From an uncultured Pseudomonadota bacterium (GTDB lineage: Bacteria > SAR324 > NAC60-12), in the NCBI GenBank assembly GCA_913056375.1, contig CAJXNF010000208.1, forward strand, positions 1 through 5,730: a stretch of DNA of 5,730 nt, given 5' to 3'. This document shows, in pieces, positions 1 through 5,118 of this stretch. The notes beneath the pieces were generated by a model. The model was given only the letters and a program-made list of their open reading frames with translations. It did no database searches and was not told where the DNA came from. How positions within the stretch are numbered: the first letter of the stretch is position 1; the number at the start of each line of letters is the position of its first letter. A program made the position numbers and the translations under genes.

Positions 1-1
1 G

Positions 2-2023
2 TTAAATGTTCCCTTAATTGTTACGGACGATGATATCTCTGGAACTTTTACCTTCATCAGAGCTTTGGAAGATTATGGTTACTCTAAGGACATCACTCCG
101 GCTCAGATTGGCCACACCTGGCTGAATTACATCATTGACCGAAAGGCGATTCTCTGGTGGGGAGGCATGGGTAACTCCACTGAACATACGGCATTCTTAA
201 GATTAAAGGAGGGAATCGAGGCTCCACAGAGTGGCTCGATGGAACTCAACAGTAAGATCGTAGCAGAACAGATCGGTGCCCAGATTTTCATAGATGGTTG
301 GGCAATGGTTGCCCCCGGTGATCCCGAACTCGCGGCTGATTTAGCGAAACGAGCTGGTAGTGTAAGTCACGATGGAGAGGCGATTTATGGTGCACAGGTG
401 ATTGCGGCTTTAGAGGCCCAAGCCTTTGTGGAGAAAGATCGACAAGCCCTAATTGATGTGGCGGTCGCTCTGATTCCTAAAGATAGTTTGATCCAGCGGA
501 TGATTGCAGATTTGAGAGAACTGCATTCTAGAGAACCTGATTGGCGGAAGGCGTTTGATTTTCTTTCTAAGCACTATGGCTATAATACGTATGGGGGTAA
601 TTGCCACATGATCCCCAATCATGGTTTGATCATCTTCTCCTTCCTCTATGGCGATGATGATTTTCAAAAGACCATGATGATCGTCAACACACTGGGCTGG
701 GACACGGACTGCAATGCTGGAAATCTGGGGTGCCTGATGGGAATCAAGAATGGCTTGGAGGGTATCAATCGGGGACCAGATTGGCGAGGTCCAGTTGCCG
801 ACAAACTGTACTTGCCAACGGCGGATGGTGGTCGTTCAATCAGCGATGCAGCAGCTGAAGCGGTCTATCTAGCGAATGCTGGAAGGCAACTGCATGGTCT
901 TTCACCAACCTATCCCAAGGATGGAGCCCGTTTCCATTTTGAATTGCCGGGTTCGGTTCAGGGTTTTGCCTGTGAAGAATCGATCATTTCAACTGGCACT
1001 GCTACCGTTGCCAACTCAGAGGGTCATAGCGTTAACGGGGGACGCTCCCTGGCGATTCATTTCAAAGCGCTGGCAAGAGGACGTACTGCCCGGGTCGAGA
1101 CGCCAACCTTTTCGCCTTCTGCAGAGATTTCCACGTATTTCACCAAGAGGGGCTACTCTCTGCTTGCCAGTCCTACCCTTTACAGTGGTCAAACGATCCG
1201 GGCTCGTATTGTTGCCGACGAGAACAATCCGACTTCCGTGAAGGGTTCATTGTACATCAAGCACTACAATGAATTTGATGAATTCACCTTGGTTTCCAGC
1301 GAAATAGTTGAGTTTCCAGCCGGTAAGGATCATGTGTTCGAATGGAAAGTACCTGACACGCGTTGCTATCCAATTGCCTTCGTTGGCATTCAATTAGAGG
1401 GCGATCATGGTGAAACTGGCACGGTATACCTGGATTTTCTGAACTGGACGGGTGAACCGAAGATTCAACTAAATCGACCCACTGAACGCGTGGTGTCAAG
1501 GCTGAATCGAGACAAGGGACCCATCATGTGGAAATCGGCTTGGGTAGACGGTTTGGATGGCAACGAACGCTTAACGCAAATGGACTTCTGGCCAGAGCCA
1601 TATCGCCTGATTCAGAACATTGGCCGTGGACTACTGATGCAAGGCACCCAAGAATGGAAAAATTATAGAGTAACCGCTCGAATGACTCCGCATATGTGCG
1701 AAGCTGGAGGTCTTGGAATTCGTGTGCAAGGAATGACACGCTATTATGCGCTGCTGATCTCACAAGATGGGGCTCGCCTTGTAAGAAGTCATGAAGGCAA
1801 GGACACAACCCTAGCTGCCTGTGACCTGGGCTGGAAATTGGGTCATCAGTACGAGCTCACGCTGCAGGCTGTTGGGAACAGACTCACAGCTTGGATCAAC
1901 CAGGAAAAGATTCTAGAAGTCGAAGATGCCGAGGGCTACTATCCTTCTGGTGCAATGGCTTTGATCTCTCAGGTGGGTCGAATCGGTTGTGATTTTGTCG
2001 AGGTGCAACCCGCAGTTGACTAA
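2..2023 (+). CDS. ADP-ribosylglycohydrolase family protein with C-terminal beta-sandwich domains (5' partial)
   Basis: The reading frame is open from base 2, so the true start lies left of the window; the TTG at 65 is internal because the codons before it already encode a family motif. 673 residues are visible. Residues 1-300 are the ADP-ribosylglycohydrolase (ARH/DraG-like) fold. It has an acidic metal motif TDDD at residues 8-11, SHDG at bases 365-376, GNCHMIPN near base 596, and the C-terminal metal motif DTDxNAGNLG starting at base 701. The family binds two Mg2+ and removes ADP-ribose or hydrolyses related N- or O-glycosides. The missing N-terminus, perhaps about 50 residues, should hold the GxxxGDxxG segment. 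Residues about 310-490 and 505-673 look like two beta-sandwich modules; the last resembles LamG/concanavalin-type domains, with repeated Trp/Tyr and a YRVTARM...GLGIRVQG pattern. Such tails suggest carbohydrate or polymer binding (inference). The substrate is unknown. No signal peptide can be assessed. The family call is secure; the tail domain names are tentative. Confidence 0.88.
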   Translation, partial: LNVPLIVTDDDISGTFTFIRALEDYGYSKDITPAQIGHTWLNYIIDRKAILWWGGMGNSTEHTAFLRLKEGIEAPQSGSMELNSKIVAEQIGAQIFIDGWAMVAPGDPELAADLAKRAGSVSHDGEAIYGAQVIAALEAQAFVEKDRQALIDVAVALIPKDSLIQRMIADLRELHSREPDWRKAFDFLSKHYGYNTYGGNCHMIPNHGLIIFSFLYGDDDFQKTMMIVNTLGWDTDCNAGNLGCLMGIKNGLEGINRGPDWRGPVADKLYLPTADGGRSISDAAAEAVYLANAGRQLHGLSPTYPKDGARFHFELPGSVQGFACEESIISTGTATVANSEGHSVNGGRSLAIHFKALARGRTARVETPTFSPSAEISTYFTKRGYSLLASPTLYSGQTIRARIVADENNPTSVKGSLYIKHYNEFDEFTLVSSEIVEFPAGKDHVFEWKVPDTRCYPIAFVGIQLEGDHGETGTVYLDFLNWTGEPKIQLNRPTERVVSRLNRDKGPIMWKSAWVDGLDGNERLTQMDFWPEPYRLIQNIGRGLLMQGTQEWKNYRVTARMTPHMCEAGGLGIRVQGMTRYYALLISQDGARLVRSHEGKDTTLAACDLGWKLGHQYELTLQAVGNRLTAWINQEKILEVEDAEGYYPSGAMALISQVGRIGCDFVEVQPAVD

Positions 2024-2080
2024 GTTTCGAATGGTTTGTTCATAGAAGTGTTTTATCAAAGCTCGATAAGCCTGGCTTGA

Positions 2081-2102
2081 GACTGCCTAAACTGGCAGTT
2101 TT
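2081..2102 (+). terminator. Candidate rho-independent terminator or leader hairpin
   Basis: The arms GACTGCC (2081-2087) and GGCAGTT (2094-2100) pair over 7 bp, with a G-T wobble at the base, around a 6-base TAAACT loop. A short T run (2099-2102) follows. It lies about 58 bases after the stop of the ADP-ribosylglycohydrolase gene and ends 27 bases before the PhnZ-like start. This fits a modest intrinsic terminator for the upstream gene. The T run is short and is followed by GG, so readthrough into the next gene is plausible. Confidence 0.45.
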
Positions 2103-2118
2103 GGAGCTTTTCAATTTT

Positions 2119-2126
2119 GGAGAAAG
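2119..2126 (+). promoter_or_regulatory. Ribosome-binding site deciding the GTG start at 2130
   Basis: GGAGAAAG ends 3 bases before the GTG, with its GGAG core 7 bases from the start codon. Reading upstream in the same frame reaches a stop at 2088 with no other plausible start between, so GTG at 2130 is the favoured start. Confidence 0.7.
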
Positions 2127-2129
2127 TCC

Positions 2130-2666
2130 GTGTTGCAGCAGTTGCTGAAACCCTATCAGCAATATGGAAATTTGCATTATGGTGAAGGAGTGACAGAGCT
2201 AGCTCATGCTCTGCAGGCAGCACAGTTGGCTCACGAAGCTGGGGAGAATGAATCATTGATTGCTGCTGCCTTACTGCATGACTATGGACATCTAGTCCAT
2301 GGTCTTGGTGAAAACATTGCGGAGCAGGGAGTTGATGCCAATCATGAAACGGTCGGTGCCAATGCATTGGAAAAATGGTTTCCGACCAGCGTCACGGAAC
2401 CGATTCGCTGGCATGTAGCGGCCAAGCGCTATCTCTGCGCTACTGAACTCGGCTACTTTGACCAGCTCTCTCCTGCCTCGGTTCTCAGTCTTCAGTTACA
2501 GGGTGGACCAATGAATCCTGAAGAGTTAGAGGAGTTTTCCGCAAGACCTTTTTCGGAAGAAGCTGTTCGTTTGCGTCGATATGATGATCAAGCGAAGAGC
2601 CCGTCAGCTAATCCACCTGGTTTGCTCACCTACTATCCTGTTCTCAAGAGTTTACTTGTAAAGTAA
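2130..2666 (+). CDS. phnZ: PhnZ-like HD-domain diiron oxygenase (phosphonate degradation HDIG family)
   Basis: The 178-residue protein begins with GTG behind a good ribosome-binding site; length is normal for the family. PhnZ uses a mixed-valent diiron centre and O2 to cleave the C-P bond of (R)-1-hydroxy-2-aminoethylphosphonate, giving glycine and phosphate in the cytoplasm; the relative TmpB acts on the trimethylammonio analogue. Visible iron-ligand candidates are H26 (in ELAHALQ), H50-D51 (LLHDYGH), H72 (in DANHE), H95 (in WHVAAKRYL) and D152 (in RRYDDQAK). The HVAAKRYL block and LQGGPM (residues 123-128) are hallmarks that separate this family from general HD phosphohydrolases. E19 fits the conserved Glu before the first His ligand, but the Tyr usually three residues before it appears replaced by H16, with Y17 beside it. 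No phnY-type 2-oxoglutarate dioxygenase is next to it here. The family is secure; the exact substrate is not, and a TmpB-like or other hydroxyphosphonate role remains possible. Confidence 0.87.
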   Translation: MLQQLLKPYQQYGNLHYGEGVTELAHALQAAQLAHEAGENESLIAAALLHDYGHLVHGLGENIAEQGVDANHETVGANALEKWFPTSVTEPIRWHVAAKRYLCATELGYFDQLSPASVLSLQLQGGPMNPEELEEFSARPFSEEAVRLRRYDDQAKSPSANPPGLLTYYPVLKSLLVK

Positions 2667-2669
2667 TAC

Positions 2670-2682
2670 CCTCCATCGGAGG
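2670..2682 (+). other. Small hairpin after the PhnZ-like stop
   Basis: CCTCC (2670-2674) and GGAGG (2678-2682) form a 5-bp stem around ATC, starting 3 bases after the stop. A six-T run sits 11 bases further on (2694-2699), too far for a standard intrinsic terminator. It could be a weak 3'-end signal for the plus-strand gene. Confidence 0.3.
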
Positions 2683-2712
2683 ATGCCCACCAGTTTTTTA
2701 GAATGAGGAGCT

Positions 2713-2738
2713 GGCCCCAGTTACAGCATGGGGCCTTT
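2713..2738 (+). terminator. Candidate terminator hairpin between convergent genes
   Basis: GGCCCCA (2713-2719) pairs perfectly with TGGGGCC (2729-2735) around a 9-base loop. In the plus direction it is followed by only TTT, and in the minus direction by no T run. The stem is GC-rich and placed where both converging transcripts should end, so it may act as a weak terminator or RNA 3'-end protector for either strand. The missing U tract keeps confidence moderate. Confidence 0.45.
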
Positions 2739-2746
2739 GAAGGGAT

Positions 2747-2775
2747 TCCTCAGTTGGAAGCAAACCAACCGAGGA
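2747..2775 (-). terminator. Hairpin just after the PhoX-like stop (minus strand)
   Basis: On the minus strand the arms TCCTCGGTTGG and CCAACTGAGGA (outer limits 2775 and 2747) pair over 11 positions around a 7-base loop. The single plus-strand A-C mismatch (2752/2770) becomes a G-U wobble in minus-strand RNA, so the structure suits the minus transcript. It begins 12 bases after the TAG at 2788. No U tract follows, so it may be a 3'-end stabiliser or part of a terminator pair with the hairpin at 2713-2735. Confidence 0.45.
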
Positions 2776-2787
2776 TTTGAGGAGTGG

Positions 2788-4905
2788 CTAACGGGAGGTC
2801 AATTGGCCAGCTTTTTCTAGGCTCTCTACAGAACCCATTAGAGATTCGGAAGGCAATTCTAAATTGAAGATAAAGATCTGACCACCACGATCTGACTTAT
2901 TAGCTTCTACAGCGCCACCTGATTCACTTCTGTGTTGCACCACACCTAACAAGGTGGTCTGGCTGAGCGAAAGGGAGCCATTGACCTCTTGCTGTCCAGT
3001 GCCACCCAGTTCAGCTTTGCTGTAAAAGCTTCCGTTGCTTTTGCGGGCTACCAGCGCAGAGATGTTCCAAGTACCAGAAAACTCAGAAGAGTAGGGCTTG
3101 GCGAAAGTTCCAGGGTAAGCAGCCGCTTTCGCAGCAGCTCGGGGGCTTTCTCCTCCACCCGCCATTGCCAGGAAGTAACCCTTGCCGGCTTCTGTCAAAT
3201 CCATTGTCTCTGGATCAAGCATTAAAGCAAATTTTCGCTCACCCAGATCATTGCCTGAATCTTCGTCAACAATCAGTACATCTGCATCTACAGTCTTGAC
3301 CCACATCAAGCCATCATTGGCGACGATCTTTGCCTGACCATCTTCCCAGGTAGCCGCTGTCCCTTCGCCGCCATGCTTAATGCCTTTGCCACCTGTTTCC
3401 AAAGTCAATGCTCCCTCTACAGCAGCCACTACACGTGTAACATCAGCAGAAAATAGGGTTGGCAAATCACCGTTGGCCATCTCCAATTGCTTGACAAAAT
3501 CTGTCAACTCAACTCCCAGAATTCCACCTTCTTGGGTCATGTTCTGAACATAACGTTGCTTGGTGATGTCTGGGTCAACAGCTGGATGTTCTGTCTTGGA
3601 ATCCCCAACGAAGAAGGTGTGTCCTGCTGGCTGCTCACTTGCCATCTGCCAGCGATTGATCTCGGTGTTACCCACTGAAACTGGCTGATCCCAACCTTTC
3701 CACTGATAGCTGGTTGGAACAAACTTAACCTGGAAGCGATCCGGAGCGTGTGGGTTGGTCAGGTAGTTATCAAGCATCTTCTCAGAGGTATCGATCTTCC
3801 GAATACCCAGCTTGGCAAAGTCACGATTTTCCAGGGCCATTCCATAGATTTTTCCGTACAGTAGACCGTTGCGAGCAAGAAATTTGTCGCGTTGTGAGGC
3901 GCTTCCATTTTGATCGACTTTCTGATTGTTGGCATCAACACCCTTCTTACCAACGTAAAGCCGCAGAGGAGTAGGCTCCACGCCATGGTTGTAGCCTGCC
4001 ATCACCATCAAAACATAATCAGAGTGGCCTGGATTGATCGGCATGATCTTCTCGTAGCCAGACTGTCCCAGAGCGGGCACGGTGTAGGCCGTCTCATTGG
4101 CAATGTCGACAACCACGGAGGCGAGACCTAGCGTGTCGTTGGTGTCAACACCTGTTCCTTCAAACATTCGTTGGATGTTCCATTCCTCTGCAGTGATCCA
4201 AACATCATCTTCCAGCCCAATCCCTTTGCCATACTTGTGCGCTGGCTCGTAGAAAGCTCCGCAGAAGGATTGAAAGAAGAAGTCACCTTCTGTCAGTTTA
4301 TGGTCGTCGTTGAAGTCCACCACGGTCCCATTGGGTAAAGTCTGATTGCCCCATGTTCCACCCTGGGCTCTTGGCTGAACCACTTCTCCAAACTGGTTGT
4401 AGATGGTGTGGAACAAGTGGCCGGAACCTTCTACCATGGTATTGGCAGCGTTACTATTGTTCAGGAAGTTTGCAAATTGGTTTCGGTTGTAATCAATCCA
4501 GTGAATGTGGGAACCGGTGAAGGCGACTCCACTTTTCATTTGCCATCCGTAGGTTTGTTTGCCCATCGTTGCATATGATTCAGACTGATATGCAACTCGC
4601 ACAGTGTCATCGTCTTGTAACCAGGCGGCCTGTCCATCGGGATAGCCTGTCAGGGCTTTGCCGGTCATCTTGTCCACTTCACCAACGGTCGCAATGGCCT
4701 TCATGTTACCGATAAAAGGAAAGTTGGTGTCTCCACTCTTTCCGTCCTGTAATTCGCTGGGCTCGTCGGCGGTACTGGCTTCTGCGATCAGAGCCGTGAC
4801 CTGACCAATCGTCATTTTTTCATGTCCTCCGGCATAGACCAGAGTTGTTGAACCGAATAGCAGGGTGGCCATCCAGATCGCTGTTCGAGATATTCGACTC
4901 TTCAT
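2788..4905 (-). CDS. Exported PhoX/DUF839-like protein, putative calcium-dependent phosphatase
   Basis: This 705-residue protein starts at ATG 4905 behind AGGAGA. Residues 1-25 form a Sec-type signal peptide: basic KSRISR, a hydrophobic stretch at 8-23, and likely cleavage after VYA (25/26). It therefore acts in the periplasm or outside the cell. Much of the chain looks like short beta strands, as in a propeller. Resemblances to PhoX/DUF839 are a Glu (E109) in a QSESY segment where PhoX has NHEY, C215 followed by VWITAEEW (235-242) recalling the PhoX Cys...WGTWLxCEE block, and RNGLLYGKIYG (345-355) like the PhoX LYVAKF segment. Residues 197-208 (D197, N199, D201, L204, D208) match an EF-hand-type calcium loop. 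PhoX enzymes are Ca2+/Fe-dependent phosphomonoesterases that free phosphate. Differences: about 11 extra residues between Cys and Glu-Glu, no clear VYxGDD block, and no twin-arginine signal. The phosphatase role is an inference from these remote similarities; another calcium-binding propeller protein is possible. Confidence 0.6.
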   Translation of the reverse strand: MKSRISRTAIWMATLLFGSTTLVYAGGHEKMTIGQVTALIAEASTADEPSELQDGKSGDTNFPFIGNMKAIATVGEVDKMTGKALTGYPDGQAAWLQDDDTVRVAYQSESYATMGKQTYGWQMKSGVAFTGSHIHWIDYNRNQFANFLNNSNAANTMVEGSGHLFHTIYNQFGEVVQPRAQGGTWGNQTLPNGTVVDFNDDHKLTEGDFFFQSFCGAFYEPAHKYGKGIGLEDDVWITAEEWNIQRMFEGTGVDTNDTLGLASVVVDIANETAYTVPALGQSGYEKIMPINPGHSDYVLMVMAGYNHGVEPTPLRLYVGKKGVDANNQKVDQNGSASQRDKFLARNGLLYGKIYGMALENRDFAKLGIRKIDTSEKMLDNYLTNPHAPDRFQVKFVPTSYQWKGWDQPVSVGNTEINRWQMASEQPAGHTFFVGDSKTEHPAVDPDITKQRYVQNMTQEGGILGVELTDFVKQLEMANGDLPTLFSADVTRVVAAVEGALTLETGGKGIKHGGEGTAATWEDGQAKIVANDGLMWVKTVDADVLIVDEDSGNDLGERKFALMLDPETMDLTEAGKGYFLAMAGGGESPRAAAKAAAYPGTFAKPYSSEFSGTWNISALVARKSNGSFYSKAELGGTGQQEVNGSLSLSQTTLLGVVQHRSESGGAVEANKSDRGGQIFIFNLELPSESLMGSVESLEKAGQLTSR

Positions 4906-4911
4906 CTAAGT

Positions 4912-4917
4912 TCTCCT
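4912..4917 (-). promoter_or_regulatory. Ribosome-binding site of the PhoX-like gene
   Basis: On the minus strand AGGAGA stands 6 bases before the ATG at 4905. It supports the start that also gives a complete signal peptide. Confidence 0.75.
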
Positions 4918-4944
4918 GTTCGTTAGTTGCCAGAAAATCAGGGG

Positions 4945-5015
4945 GGAGATTGTGACGAGTGCAAGAGTCCCTAGGGAGGAACTGGGGTGTTTCCTTACCT
5001 CAAAACACAATCTCC
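4945..5015 (-). promoter_or_regulatory. Possible folded 5' leader of the PhoX-like gene
   Basis: GGAGATTGTG (4945-4954) and CACAATCTCC (5006-5015) are a perfect 10-bp inverted repeat enclosing 51 bases. The enclosed segment contains a perfect 10-base palindrome, TCCCTAGGGA (4968-4977). In minus-strand RNA this would close a long stem just upstream of the ribosome-binding site at 4912-4917. It matches no riboswitch or RNA family I recognise. It could equally be two half-sites for a DNA-binding regulator. Confidence 0.4.
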
Positions 5016-5028
5016 AATGGATACAAAT

Positions 5029-5034
5029 GTTATA
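5029..5034 (-). promoter_or_regulatory. Possible -10 element for the PhoX-like gene
   Basis: TATAAC on the minus strand resembles a sigma-70 -10 hexamer and would start a transcript near 5022, just before the inverted repeat at 5015-4945. No good -35 hexamer is seen 16-18 bases upstream (the sequence there is T-rich), so a regulator-dependent promoter or a chance match are both possible. Confidence 0.25.
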
Positions 5035-5041
5035 GGCAGAT

Positions 5042-5085
5042 AATGTTTAGGAAAAATTGGGAATTGGTTTTGATTTCCTAACATT
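5042..5085. repeat. AT-rich imperfect inverted repeat
   Basis: AATGTTTAGGAAA (5042-5054) and TTTCCTAACATT (5074-5085) are complementary apart from one extra base, around a 19-base spacer holding a short direct repeat (AATTGG at 5055-5060 and 5062-5067). It begins 34 bases after the stop of the acyltransferase gene on the minus strand and lies just upstream of the possible -10 element. It may be a weak terminator of the acyltransferase gene or an operator for the PhoX-like gene. The AT-rich stem and lack of a clean U tract make the operator reading at least as likely. Confidence 0.4.
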
Positions 5086-5118
5086 TTGGTTGGGTACCTG
5101 AAGCTATACGGTTCGTAA

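Noticed and set aside
876..1241. 121-codon plus-strand open frame inside the ADP-ribosylglycohydrolase gene
   Set aside because: It lies out of frame in a region where the main frame continues without break and shows coherent beta-domain sequence; no ribosome-binding site or family signature supports it.
2068..2078. Palindrome AAGCCTGGCTT as a hairpin or operator
   Set aside because: The loop would be one base, so it cannot fold as RNA, and an isolated 11-base palindrome can occur by chance.
2056..2367. 103-codon minus-strand open frame overlapping the PhnZ-like gene start
   Set aside because: Its product has no recognisable motif and is composed of His/Gln-rich antisense of a well-conserved coding frame; it is a shadow of the PhnZ-like gene.
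3487..4131. Several short plus-strand and out-of-frame minus-strand open frames opposite or within the PhoX-like gene
   Set aside because: All lie entirely inside the long minus-strand gene, lack domain signatures and have low-quality compositions expected of antisense frames.
4906..5118. Pho box (phosphate regulator site) upstream of the PhoX-like gene
   Set aside because: I looked for tandem enterobacterial-type or cyanobacterial-type repeats. Only a single loose CTTACCT-like match near 4994 was seen, with no second repeat at the proper spacing.
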